Shown here piece by piece: positions 1 through 8,192 of a stretch of 64,000 bases of DNA. Every line of letters starts with the position of its first letter. Position 1 is the first letter of the stretch. The stretch lies in NCBI RefSeq assembly GCF_004025535.1, contig NZ_QJRG01000047.1:558001-622000 (forward strand), written 5' to 3'. A model generated the notes under the pieces. It saw nothing but the letters and a program-made list of their open reading frames with translations. It was not told the DNA's origin and did not search any database. A program made the translations under genes and the position numbers. Source of the stretch: Pseudomonas alkylphenolica. Lineage in GTDB: Bacteria > Pseudomonadota > Gammaproteobacteria > Pseudomonadales > Pseudomonadaceae.

Positions 1-650
1 CTGCCCAGCAGGCTTTGCATGGGCGGTGCAGCATGGCTGGCGGGGGGCAGGTCGAAGCGCCCGCGTACCGGGTCGCGCATGACAAAGGCGAACACCGCGC
101 TGATCAGCAGCGAGGGCAGGGCGACGGCAAAAAACGCGCTGCGCCAGCCATACTGGTCGACCACCCAGGCGCCGACACACAGGGCAATGATGGTCGAAAA
201 GGTCGGCGCGGCGGTGTAGCAACTGATGGCAAAGGAGCGCCGGTGCGGCGGGTAGATGTCGGCGATGATCGACATCGAGGTCGAGGTGCTCGGCGACTCG
301 AATACGGCCACCGCCATGCGCGCGATCACCAGCATCGTGAAGCTGGTGGCCAGGCCGCAGAGCACTGTGGCCAGCGCCCATAACAGGCAGGTGACAGCGA
401 GCAGGCGTGTGCGCGGCAGGCGGTCGGCCATACGCCCGGCCGGCAGGCCCAGCAGCACATAGACCGCCGCGAAGGCCAGGCCCGAAACCAGACCCATGGC
501 GCTATCGCTGGCACCGAACTCGCGTTTCAGCGGTTCGATCATCACCGCGATGATCTGCCGGCCGACAAAGTTGTCGGCGTACATCATCGCCAGCACAAAC
601 AGCAGGCCATGGCTGCGCCAGCCAGTAGGTTGAGGGGGCGTACTGCGCAT
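1..650 (-). CDS. MFS transporter, N-terminal part (runs off the window)
   Basis: Reading leftward from the ATG at 648-650, an open frame of 216 codons continues past position 1. It begins MRSTPPQPTGWRSHG and continues with YADNFVGRQIIAVMIEPLK, a loop GLPAGRMADRLPRTR (the MFS helix 2-3 signature) and a matching motif later. It is strikingly like the next gene upstream (663-2003), so the two are tandem paralogues. The start lies 12 bases beyond that gene's stop, so they are surely co-transcribed. MFS proteins are 12-helix inner-membrane permeases. Placement beside a catabolic cluster suggests uptake of its substrate or an intermediate, which is inferred. The C-terminal half is not in the window. 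Confidence 0.85.
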   Translation of the reverse strand, partial: MRSTPPQPTGWRSHGLLFVLAMMYADNFVGRQIIAVMIEPLKREFGASDSAMGLVSGLAFAAVYVLLGLPAGRMADRLPRTRLLAVTCLLWALATVLCGLATSFTMLVIARMAVAVFESPSTSTSMSIIADIYPPHRRSFAISCYTAAPTFSTIIALCVGAWVVDQYGWRSAFFAVALPSLLISAVFAFVMRDPVRGRFDLPPASHAAPPMQSLLG

Positions 651-662
651 GGGGGCTCCCGG

Positions 663-2003
663 TCAAACGGCAGAGGGGGGCAATACAATCGCCGCGTGAC
701 GGTAGTCGGTTCTGGATGCGTGGCGCGCGGTGCGTACCAGCAACAGCATTGCACCGAGCACCGGCAGGCTCATCATCATCAATGCGTAGCGCAGCGACTC
801 CTGGCCGTAGACCGGCACCAGCAGGTCGCTGCACAGGCCGACAACCAGCGGCCCGACACCGACGCCGAGCAACGTGCTGACGATGGTCTGCAAGGCCATG
901 GCGCTACCCCGACGACCAGGGGCCACCAGTTGGCTGACCAGGTTGTAGGACGGTGCTACCCACCACACGGTAAAAAACGCATACAGCGCGCACCAGAGCA
1001 TCGCCGTGGGGATCGGCACCGCGCCGATGCGTATTAGCACCGCGTCGGACCACAGCAGGTAAGGCACCAGCGCGCAGAGTGCGGTCACATGGCCAAGCAC
1101 CGGGATGGAAACCTGCCAGTGCGGGTTACGCCGGGTCAGGCGGTCGCTCAACCAGCCGCTGAACAGCCCGCCGAATCCCGCCGAGATACCGCAGATCACG
1201 CCGACCAGCAACCCGGCGTGTTGCAGCGACAAACCATGGGAGCGCACCAGAAAGCTGGTGTTCCACATGCCGATGGCATAGGAGCTGAGCGTGGTCAGCC
1301 CGCCCGCGAGGATCAGGCAGCGATAAGCCGGCTGCGCCCAGAGTTCGCCTGCCTCGGCACGCATGCCCAGCAACGGGGAGGGCGCCTGGGCGTGAGGGGT
1401 GAGGTCCCAGCGGCCGCGTTGCGGGTCGCGCACGACAAAAGCCAGCAGGGCGCTGAACAACAAAGCAGGTGCGCCCAGGGCGATAAAGCCGCTGCGCCAG
1501 CCATAGTGCTCCACCACCCAGGCGCCGATACTCAGGCCGACGATCGAGGAAAAGGTCGGTGCACTGGTGAAGCAACTGATCGCGAATGAGCGGCGCTGTG
1601 GCGGATACAGGTCAGCGATCATCGACAGCGAAGCCGAGGTGGTCGGCGATTCACTCACCGCTACCAGCATGCGCGCAATGGCCAGCGTCAGGAAGCCGCC
1701 CGCCAGGCCGCAGGCCATGGTCGCCACGGCCCAGAGCAGGCAGGCCATGGCCAGCAGCCGGGTGCGCGGCATGCGGTCCACCAGCCGACCGGCCGGCAGG
1801 CCCATGACGGCGTATACGGCAGCGAACGCCAGGCCGGAGATCAAGCCCATGGCGGTGTCGCTGACGCCGAACTCGGATTTGATCGGCTCGATCATCACCG
1901 CGAGTATCTGCCGGCCGACAAAGTTGTCGGCGAACACCGCAGCCAGCAACAACAGCACACCGTGGCTGCGCCAACCGACGCTGGCCGCTGGCAAGGTGCT
2001 CAT
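663..2003 (-). CDS. MFS transporter
   Basis: 446-residue inner-membrane permease of the major facilitator superfamily with the expected number of hydrophobic segments. The loop GLPAGRLVDRMPRTR after the second helix is the family's conserved loop 2-3. The N-terminal half aligns almost residue for residue with the truncated gene at 1-650. Its ATG overlaps the stop of the flavin reductase gene by four bases (ATGA, 2000-2003), so translation is coupled. Role inferred from context: import of the compound degraded by the neighbouring acyl-CoA pathway, possibly with the paralogue taking a second substrate. The substrate cannot be read from the sequence. Confidence 0.88.
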   Translation of the reverse strand: MSTLPAASVGWRSHGVLLLLAAVFADNFVGRQILAVMIEPIKSEFGVSDTAMGLISGLAFAAVYAVMGLPAGRLVDRMPRTRLLAMACLLWAVATMACGLAGGFLTLAIARMLVAVSESPTTSASLSMIADLYPPQRRSFAISCFTSAPTFSSIVGLSIGAWVVEHYGWRSGFIALGAPALLFSALLAFVVRDPQRGRWDLTPHAQAPSPLLGMRAEAGELWAQPAYRCLILAGGLTTLSSYAIGMWNTSFLVRSHGLSLQHAGLLVGVICGISAGFGGLFSGWLSDRLTRRNPHWQVSIPVLGHVTALCALVPYLLWSDAVLIRIGAVPIPTAMLWCALYAFFTVWWVAPSYNLVSQLVAPGRRGSAMALQTIVSTLLGVGVGPLVVGLCSDLLVPVYGQESLRYALMMMSLPVLGAMLLLVRTARHASRTDYRHAAIVLPPSAV

Positions 2004-2983
2004 CGTGGGGCCCAGAGGTCCGGCAGGCCTGGGTCGCTGACCACAATCAGGCGCTTGAGCAACACTTTGAGCGCCTGGGCATCGGCGGGGCCGAGCTTGG
2101 CCGTAAGGTCTTCTTCCACGGCCTTGGCCAGCGCCAGCTGATGCAGCGACACTTCCCGGCCCTGGGCCGTGAGCACAAAGCGCAGCGCGTCGGCCGAACC
2201 TTCAATCGCCACCAGGCGCTGGTGCTCGAGGAAACGCATGCTCGCCAAGGTCACTTCGCGACCGGTGTAGGTCACGAAGGTATTGATCTCTTCAAGGCTC
2301 AGGTTGTCGCGGATGCACAGGATCGACAGGATGAAGAACGCCATTTCATCCAGTTGCTGGTTACTCAGCAGCTGCTGCAGGGCGTTCAGCACCTGATAGT
2401 GGCCGCGCCCCAACAGGTAGCCGAGCAAGTCTTCGGTGTAGCTGCACTCCGGTGGCGGCGGCGTGGTGGCCAGGCGCAGTTCGCTGCGTGGCTTGCGGGT
2501 TGCCAGGGCGTATTGGCCGCTCTGGAATGCCAGCGGTGCGCGGTCGCTGTGATCGAAGGCAAGCACTTCGCCGACAAAAATCACATGGTCGCCGCCTTCG
2601 TACTGGAACGCCGTGCGGCATTGAAAGCGTGCGGTGCAGTCCTGCAGCAGCGGCGCTTCACTGACGCCGTTGTCCAGTTGCACTTCAGAGAACTTGTCTT
2701 CGCCCTGGGTGGCGAAACGCCCCGACAGGGTTTCCTGCTCGGTGGACAGCACATGCACGTTCCAGTGCTTGCCACTGGTGAACACCGGCAGGCTGCGCGC
2801 CTTCTTCGACAGGCTCCAGAGCACCAGCGGCGGGTTGAGCGAAACCGAATTGAAACTGTTGGCCGTGATCCCCACGGGCGAGCCGTCTTCAGACTGGGTG
2901 GTAATGATCGTGACCCCGGTGGTAAAGGTGCCGAGTGCGGCACGAAAAGCCTGGGGATCGAAACTGACGTTTGGCGTTGCCAT
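2000..2983 (-). CDS. Flavin reductase with fused MarR-like C-terminal domain
   Basis: 327 residues from the ATG at 2983, chosen because GAGG lies about 8 bases upstream; a longer frame to 3046 adds 21 unlikely residues. Residues 1 to about 165 form a flavin-reductase-like (HpaC/FMN-binding split barrel) domain: FRAALGTFTTGVTIITT, GITANSFNSVSLNPPLVLWS and a GDHVIFVGEV motif. About residues 200-320 resemble a winged-helix MarR-type domain (LDEMAFFILSILCIRDNLS...). The same architecture is known in the reductase component C1 of Acinetobacter p-hydroxyphenylacetate hydroxylase, where the extra domain senses the aromatic substrate. Such reductases supply reduced flavin to a separate monooxygenase, but no partner is visible in this window. 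First gene of a leftward operon with two MFS permeases. Confidence 0.85.
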   Translation of the reverse strand: MATPNVSFDPQAFRAALGTFTTGVTIITTQSEDGSPVGITANSFNSVSLNPPLVLWSLSKKARSLPVFTSGKHWNVHVLSTEQETLSGRFATQGEDKFSEVQLDNGVSEAPLLQDCTARFQCRTAFQYEGGDHVIFVGEVLAFDHSDRAPLAFQSGQYALATRKPRSELRLATTPPPPECSYTEDLLGYLLGRGHYQVLNALQQLLSNQQLDEMAFFILSILCIRDNLSLEEINTFVTYTGREVTLASMRFLEHQRLVAIEGSADALRFVLTAQGREVSLHQLALAKAVEEDLTAKLGPADAQALKVLLKRLIVVSDPGLPDLWAPR

Positions 2984-3043
2984 GATTGGCCTCATGGAGT
3001 GGGATTTTCGTAAGGCCAGTATTGGTCGCAACACGCCGTTAAA

Positions 3044-3063
3044 CATCGTCTCAACGGACTAAC
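3044..3063. promoter_or_regulatory. Degenerate copy of the cluster palindrome
   Basis: Aligned without gaps this 20-base stretch matches the perfect palindrome at 3077-3096 at 13 of 20 positions, including the core CGTC and CGGAC halves. The two sites start 33 bases apart, about three helical turns, in the divergent promoter region. This would fit cooperative binding of two regulator dimers. It is a pattern call only. Confidence 0.3.
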
Positions 3064-3076
3064 AGATTTGGCCGAA

Positions 3077-3096
3077 CCTCGTCCGATCGGACGAGG
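3077..3096. promoter_or_regulatory. Perfect 20-bp palindrome, probable operator
   Basis: CCTCGTCCGATCGGACGAGG is its own reverse complement over all 20 bases. It sits in the 198-base divergent gap between the flavin reductase (start 2983) and aldehyde dehydrogenase (start 3182) genes. Size and symmetry are typical of a TetR-type or similar dimeric repressor site. A related sequence (15 of 20 identical) lies in the other divergent promoter of the cluster at 11869-11888. No regulator gene for this cluster is in the window, so the binding protein is presumably encoded elsewhere, perhaps left of position 1. Confidence 0.6.
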
Positions 3097-3181
3097 CGAC
3101 ACGGGGGGTGCAGGGCTAGTGTGGCGGCAAGCGCATCGGGCGCTTCCCGGCCATGGGGCCAGTACCTGCAAGGGGCCACGA

Positions 3182-4618
3182 ATGAGTTCTGTCACATCAT
3201 CCGTCCAAGGGCTTTCCAGCCTGCTATCCCGGCAAAAAAGCGCGTTCGCCAGCGCCGGTGCGGTAAGTGCCGATACCCGCCGCCGCCGACTCCAGCAAGT
3301 GATCGACCTGCTGGTTCGTCACCATGGCGCGTTGACCGATGCCATCGACGAGGATTTTGGCGGTCGGCCTGCCGGTTTCTCGCTGATGAATGATGTGGTG
3401 GGCGCCCTGGGCTCGCTCAAGTATGCGCGGGACCATGTGCAGGGCTGGATGCAGGACGAGCAGCGCGAACCGTTCTCGCCTTACGACCAGCTTGGCGCCA
3501 AAGCGTGGGTGATGCACCAGCCCAAGGGCACGGTGGGCATTCTCGGTACCTGGAACGCGCCACTGTTTACCCTGTTCAGCCCCTTGGCCTCGGTGCTGGC
3601 GGCGGGCAACCGGGCCATTCTCAGGCCCTCGGACGTAGTACCGCGTACCGCCGAGCTGGTGGCGCAGTTGTTTGCTGAACACATCGATCCACTGGAAATT
3701 GCCGTGGTCACCGGCGACGTCGAACTGGCCGAGGCCTTCAGCGCGCAGCCGTTCGATCACCTGGTGTACACCGGCAGTACTTCGACCGGCCGCCTGGTGA
3801 TGCGCAACGCTGCACTGAACCTGGTGCCGGTAACGCTGGAGCTGGGCGGCAAGTCGCCGGTCATCGTCACTGCCAGCGCCGACCTGAAAAAGGCCGCCTT
3901 CAGTATCGCTGCGGGCAAAGCCTGCAACGGCGGGCAGATCTGCATCAACCCGGATCTGGTGTATGTGCCCAAGGCACAGCTCGAAGCGTTCCTGGACGCT
4001 CTGCGCAGCAGCTACGCCGAACTCAATCCAACGGTCGCCGGCAACCCGGATGTGGTGGCGGTGGTCAACCAGCGTCACCTTGACCGTGTCGAAGGTTACG
4101 TGCTGGATGCCCAGAATCGCGGTGCACGGGTCGAGAGCGTGCCAGAGCCGCTGGCGGTGAACGCCCAGGACCGTCGTCGTCCGTTGCGCGTGGTGGTCGA
4201 CCCGGCGCCGGACAGCGTGATCATGCACGAAGAAATTTTCGGCCCGGCCGTGGTGGTGCTGACCTACGAAGACCTTGACTACGTCATCGACGACATCAAT
4301 GCGCGGCCACGGCCGTTGGCCCTGTACTACTTCGGCGAAGACCTGCAACAGCAGCAGTACGTTCTCGAGCGCACGCTGTCCGGCGGGGTGACCATCAACG
4401 ACGTGATGATGCACCCGGCGATGCACAACGCGCCGTTCGGCGGCATCGGCGCCTCGGGCATGGGCCATTACCACGGCCGCGAGGGGTTCCTCGAATTCAG
4501 CCACCAGCGCACCGTGTTCAAGGCACCGGCGCATGACCCGCGTCGTGAATGGGGGCTGTTGCCGCCGTATGGCGAGCATTTCCTGGCGGCCATGCTGGCC
4601 AGCGTGACAGCCGACTGA
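3182..4618 (+). CDS. Aldehyde dehydrogenase (coniferyl-aldehyde dehydrogenase-like)
   Basis: 478 residues from the ATG at 3182, selected over an upstream in-frame ATG (3068) because AAGGGG lies just before it. NAD(P)-dependent oxidation of an aldehyde to an acid. Landmarks: GTWNAPLFTLFSP near 122, the NAD-contacting TGSTSTGRLV near 198, catalytic Glu 220 in LELGGKSP and catalytic Cys 254 in GGQICINPD. The overall pattern is that of the coniferyl-aldehyde dehydrogenase subgroup. In this cluster it may oxidise an aldehyde formed during side-chain shortening, as an aldehyde dehydrogenase does in proteobacterial bile-acid degradation; this is inference. It is the first gene rightward of the divergent promoter carrying the palindromic operator. 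Confidence 0.9.
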   Translation: MSSVTSSVQGLSSLLSRQKSAFASAGAVSADTRRRRLQQVIDLLVRHHGALTDAIDEDFGGRPAGFSLMNDVVGALGSLKYARDHVQGWMQDEQREPFSPYDQLGAKAWVMHQPKGTVGILGTWNAPLFTLFSPLASVLAAGNRAILRPSDVVPRTAELVAQLFAEHIDPLEIAVVTGDVELAEAFSAQPFDHLVYTGSTSTGRLVMRNAALNLVPVTLELGGKSPVIVTASADLKKAAFSIAAGKACNGGQICINPDLVYVPKAQLEAFLDALRSSYAELNPTVAGNPDVVAVVNQRHLDRVEGYVLDAQNRGARVESVPEPLAVNAQDRRRPLRVVVDPAPDSVIMHEEIFGPAVVVLTYEDLDYVIDDINARPRPLALYYFGEDLQQQQYVLERTLSGGVTINDVMMHPAMHNAPFGGIGASGMGHYHGREGFLEFSHQRTVFKAPAHDPRREWGLLPPYGEHFLAAMLASVTAD

Positions 4619-4624
4619 CCGAGC

Positions 4625-4647
4625 GCGGCGCGCCTCCTGCGCGCCGC
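4625..4647. terminator. Hairpin after the aldehyde dehydrogenase gene
   Basis: GCGGCGCGC and its exact complement are separated by five bases, seven bases past the stop codon. There is no following T-run, so it may end or weaken transcription or only protect the mRNA end. The chemoreceptor gene begins 27 bases later. Confidence 0.4.
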
Positions 4648-4673
4648 CTGCCGTACGGGACAAGCCATTGTTT

Positions 4674-6326
4674 ATGTTCAAGACAATCACTATCGCCCAG
4701 CGCCTGTGGCTGTGGGCGCTGCTGGCCACATTGCTGTTTGTGCTGGCAGTCGGTTTTGGTGCCCACGGGTTGCAGCAGGCGCGCGATAGCCTGCGTGCCA
4801 TCAACGATGACAACCTGGCGACGCTGCTGATGTTTGGCGAAGTCCAGCACCGTCTCGACGAGAGCCGGCGCCAGGTGTTGCTGGCCATCCAGCAGGATCC
4901 CGAAGGGCCGTTGGTGGCAGCGTTCGATCGCCCCGTGGAAGCCACCCTCAGCGCCATCGAAGCCAACAACCAGGCGCTGGACCAGATCTGGGGCGAGTAC
5001 CGTCAACGCGCTCTGAACGGTGACGAACAGCAGGCGGCCGAGGCCTTTGACGAGCACTACCGGGCCTGGCGGGAGGAGCTGCAGATCCTGTTGGAAACCT
5101 TTCGCGCCGGCGATTTTCGACTGCCGGGAATTCTTTCATTCCTGCGCATGGCCGAACCGCAAGGCAATGCCGCAGTGCTTGAGCTGGGCAAGTTGCAGGC
5201 GATCCAGCAGGCGGCGGCCGAACACGCTTATGAGGCCGCCAAGCAACGCTATCAATCGACCTTGCTGGCGTACCTGGCCCTGGCCGTAGTCGGCGTGCTG
5301 GCAGGCAGCCTTACCGCGTTTTCCACTCTGACCCGGCTCAAGCGCGCCTTTGCCCAGGCCGGCGCCAGTGTTCGTGCGATCGCCGGCGGTGACTTGTCGC
5401 AAACCATCGCGGTCAAGGGCCACGACGAGTTTGCGCAGATGCTCAGGGACATCGCGGCGATGCGTGACAGCCTGCACGGGCTGATCTCGCAAATGCGCGT
5501 GCTGGTAACTCGGGTGAGTTCCGAGGCCGCGCACATGGCCGAATCAGCTGAGCTGGCCTCGCAGGCCACTCAGCAGCAGGCCGATGCGGTGCGCGGCATT
5601 TCCAGTGCGGTCGAGCACCTGTCGGGGTCGATCGGCGAAGTCGAAAACCACGTCGGCGTGTCACGCAGCATCACCCAGCACTCGGCGGGGCGCTCGGGCA
5701 AAAGCGAAGGCTTTATCCGCGACATGGCCCAGGAAATGAACCGCATCAGCGATGTGATCAGCGATACCGCCGTGCACATTCGCGAACTGGAAGGCTTTTC
5801 CGGCGAGATCAGCCACGTACTCAAGGTGATCCGCAACATTGCCGAGCAAACCAACCTGCTGGCCCTGAACGCCGCCATCGAGGCGGCGCGGGCCGGCGAA
5901 CAGGGGCGTGGCTTTGCTGTGGTTGCCGATGAAGTGCGGATGCTTGCGCAGCGCACCGCAAGCTCGATTGGCGAAATCGACCTCACGGTGCAACGCATTC
6001 AGCAAGGCACCCTGGCGGTGGTCGACGGCATGGGCCGTGTGGTCAGCCGCGTGCGCGACGGGGTTAGCCTGGCGCATGAGGCCGGCGATTCGGTGGCGCA
6101 GATCCGCAGTGGCACCGACGACGTGATCCGCAGTGTCGATACCATCGCCACGGTGATCACCGAGCAGGTTCGGGTGACCCGCGAAATGGTTGCGCGGGTC
6201 GACAGTGTCTCGGCGGGCACCGGTGCGCTTTCGGCCAGCGCTGGGCGAAGCGCGGTTGCAGCGTCGGATCTGGAACAACTGGCGCGGGCGCTGGACCAGC
6301 TGTCGGCGCGATTCAATGTGGTTTGA
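4674..6326 (+). CDS. Methyl-accepting chemotaxis protein
   Basis: 550-residue transmembrane chemoreceptor. A first membrane helix (about 12-32) and a second (about 196-216) flank a helical periplasmic ligand domain of roughly 165 residues, of four-helix-bundle type. A HAMP segment follows, then the cytoplasmic signalling hairpin with the near-invariant tip EQTNLLALNAAIEAARAGE and GRGFAVVADEVRMLAQRT. The protein relays ligand binding to CheA/CheW to steer swimming. Its place inside the catabolic cluster suggests taxis toward the cluster's substrate, which is an inference. A TTG two codons upstream (4668) is an alternative start; no strong ribosome site decides between them. Confidence 0.93.
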   Translation: MFKTITIAQRLWLWALLATLLFVLAVGFGAHGLQQARDSLRAINDDNLATLLMFGEVQHRLDESRRQVLLAIQQDPEGPLVAAFDRPVEATLSAIEANNQALDQIWGEYRQRALNGDEQQAAEAFDEHYRAWREELQILLETFRAGDFRLPGILSFLRMAEPQGNAAVLELGKLQAIQQAAAEHAYEAAKQRYQSTLLAYLALAVVGVLAGSLTAFSTLTRLKRAFAQAGASVRAIAGGDLSQTIAVKGHDEFAQMLRDIAAMRDSLHGLISQMRVLVTRVSSEAAHMAESAELASQATQQQADAVRGISSAVEHLSGSIGEVENHVGVSRSITQHSAGRSGKSEGFIRDMAQEMNRISDVISDTAVHIRELEGFSGEISHVLKVIRNIAEQTNLLALNAAIEAARAGEQGRGFAVVADEVRMLAQRTASSIGEIDLTVQRIQQGTLAVVDGMGRVVSRVRDGVSLAHEAGDSVAQIRSGTDDVIRSVDTIATVITEQVRVTREMVARVDSVSAGTGALSASAGRSAVAASDLEQLARALDQLSARFNVV

Positions 6327-6328
6327 AG

Positions 6329-6348
6329 GCCCGCTCGCGATTGCGGGC
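6329..6348. terminator. Hairpin after the chemoreceptor gene
   Basis: GCCCGC and GCGGGC flank an eight-base loop three bases past the stop. No clear T-run follows, so this is a possible weak terminator. The next gene starts 62 bases on. Confidence 0.4.
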
Positions 6349-6410
6349 ATCTGCTGAGCGACAACGCTATTCCATCACGTTCATAACAATAACTGACAGG
6401 ACGCGAAACC

Positions 6411-8006
6411 ATGCCAAGCAACGAAACCTCATTGATGACCGACGCTACTCCCGCGTCTACCAGCGCTTCGCAAACCGATTGGCCGCGGCGCAGTGTGCTC
6501 AAGGCTGGCGCCGTGGCCGTGGGGGGTGGCCTGCTCGGGCGCTTTGCCGATGCTCGCGCGGCAGGGCTGTCGGACAGCGACTATCAGGGGCTTGATGCCT
6601 GGGCCATGAGCGAGGCCATTCGCAGCGGTGAATTGCAGGCGGCCGACCTGCTGGCGGCGGCGCTGGCGCGCTGCCAGGCGGTAAACCCCAAGGTCAAAGC
6701 GGTGAACATGCTGCATGAGGACTACGCCCGCGCACTGCTGGCCCAGCGCCGCGTCGCCGGCACTGAAACCCAGGGCACATTGGCCGGCGTGCCGGTGTTG
6801 ATCAAAGACCTCAACACCTACCTGCAAGGCACCTCGACCAGCAACGGTTGTCGGCTGTTCAAGGACGCTCCGCCCGCAGAGCGCACCAGCACCCTGATCA
6901 GCCGCTACGAGCGTGCCGGGGCCATCCCATTCGGCAAGACCACCAGCCCCGAGTTCGGCTTGACCACCACCACCGAATCCATGCTCTGGGGGCAGACGTG
7001 CAACCCGTGGAACCTGGCCATGAGTGCCGGCGGCTCCTCCGGTGGCTCGGCAGCGGCAGTGGCGGCCGGGATCGTCCCCGTGGCCCATGCCACCGACGGC
7101 GGCGGCTCGATCCGCATTCCCGCCTCCTATTGCGGCTTGGTCGGCCTCAAGCCCAGCCGCTACCGCACGCCGAGCGGGCCGGGGCATTTCGAGGGCAGTT
7201 TTGGTGCCAGCGTCGCCAACGTCGTCTCGCGTTCGCTGCGCGATACCGCGCTGTTTCTCGATGCGGGCCAGGGCCGTGAGCTGGGCAGTGCCTATTGGAG
7301 CCCGCCGCTGCTGCGTTCGTATGTCGAAGAACTGCAGCGCGAGCCGGGGAAGTTACGCGTCGCCGTGGTCCGCCAGTCGTTGACCGGCGCGCCACTGGAG
7401 CCGGCGATTGCCGCCACCCTGGAGCAAACCATCAAGCAATTGCTGGCGCTGGGACATGAGGTCGAAGAGCTGAAGCTGAACATCGATCCGCGCCAGCTGT
7501 TTGGCGCCCACGGCACCGTGCTCGGCACCGCCTTGCGCACTGCGATTCGCGATCGCGAGCAGGTGTTGGGCCGGGCCGCCACCGCGCAGGACCTGGAAAA
7601 AGTAACCCTGGTCAACCTGCAGCGCGCCCAGGCCACCACCGGTGAGGAGTTGTACCGCGCCCGACAGTCGTTCGAAACCGTTGGCGCGACCATGGAGCAG
7701 CAATTTGAACGCTTCGACGTGATCCTCTCGCCGGTCACCGCCAGCCTGACCCCGCAGTTGGGCCTGCTGACGCTCGACCAGCCGTGGGACAGCTATGCCC
7801 ACCACGCCATGGGCAGCGCCGGCTTTACCGTGCTGGCCAACGTCAGCGGGCAACCGGCGATTTCCCTGCCGCTGGGCCAGAGCGACAACGGCTTGCCGGT
7901 GGGCATGATGTTCACCGCCCGCCTGGGCGGCGAGGACGGCCTGCTGCGCCTGGCCAGCCAACTGGAACAGGATCGCCCCTGGGTCGCCCGCCGCGCGGTG
8001 CTCTGA
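6411..8006 (+). CDS. Amidase (amidase signature family) with Tat signal
   Basis: 531 residues. The N-terminus carries a twin-arginine export signal (PRRSVLKAGAVAVGGGLLG, about 25-43) ending near ADARAAG, so the enzyme is probably folded in the cytoplasm and exported to the periplasm. The amidase signature is intact: Lys 132 in LIKDL, Ser 209 in GGSSGGS and nucleophile Ser 233 in TDGGGSIRIP, the Ser-Ser-Lys triad that hydrolyses amides and sometimes esters. It belongs to the general amidase / 6-aminohexanoate-cyclic-dimer hydrolase-like group. Position suggests it may release the cluster's acid substrate from an amide conjugate, as bile-acid conjugates would require. That is inferred, and the substrate cannot be read from the sequence. 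Confidence 0.88.
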   Translation: MPSNETSLMTDATPASTSASQTDWPRRSVLKAGAVAVGGGLLGRFADARAAGLSDSDYQGLDAWAMSEAIRSGELQAADLLAAALARCQAVNPKVKAVNMLHEDYARALLAQRRVAGTETQGTLAGVPVLIKDLNTYLQGTSTSNGCRLFKDAPPAERTSTLISRYERAGAIPFGKTTSPEFGLTTTTESMLWGQTCNPWNLAMSAGGSSGGSAAAVAAGIVPVAHATDGGGSIRIPASYCGLVGLKPSRYRTPSGPGHFEGSFGASVANVVSRSLRDTALFLDAGQGRELGSAYWSPPLLRSYVEELQREPGKLRVAVVRQSLTGAPLEPAIAATLEQTIKQLLALGHEVEELKLNIDPRQLFGAHGTVLGTALRTAIRDREQVLGRAATAQDLEKVTLVNLQRAQATTGEELYRARQSFETVGATMEQQFERFDVILSPVTASLTPQLGLLTLDQPWDSYAHHAMGSAGFTVLANVSGQPAISLPLGQSDNGLPVGMMFTARLGGEDGLLRLASQLEQDRPWVARRAVL

Positions 8007-8027
8007 CAGCACTTCGCTGGCTTGTTC

Positions 8028-8060
8028 AGCCGGTTGTTCTCGCACTGTGAACAACCGGCT
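8028..8060. terminator. Strong hairpin after the amidase gene
   Basis: Twelve-base perfect arms (AGCCGGTTGTTC and its complement) with a nine-base loop, 22 bases past the amidase stop. There is no T-run. Probable transcription end or mRNA-stabilising structure. Confidence 0.5.
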
Positions 8061-8102
8061 TCAGGCCGCCAACCTAGTCCACTTTGACGATGAGCACCGC
8101 CA

Positions 8103-8165
8103 GTGCAGCCCCGATCATGGGTTGCACTCCGCCGCCGTTCCCGCAGCGTCGTCGGCGGTATTTTT
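8103..8165 (+). promoter_or_regulatory. Inverted repeat followed by terminator-like hairpin before the flavoprotein gene
   Basis: At 8103-8127 GTGCAGCCC and GGGTTGCAC form nearly perfect nine-base arms around a seven-base spacer. Just after, CCGCCG (8132-8137) and CGGCGG (8153-8158) can pair and are followed by TATTTTT. Together they resemble an operator or leader element plus a terminator 28 bases ahead of the next start, at 8193. Could be an attenuator; no direct evidence. Confidence 0.3.
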
Positions 8166-8192
8166 CTGACCTCAGCTAATGGCATAACAACA

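Noticed and set aside
3224..4969. 581-codon frame on the minus strand opposite the aldehyde dehydrogenase
   Set aside because: GC-driven shadow of a gene with clear catalytic motifs on the other strand; no ribosome site or family pattern.
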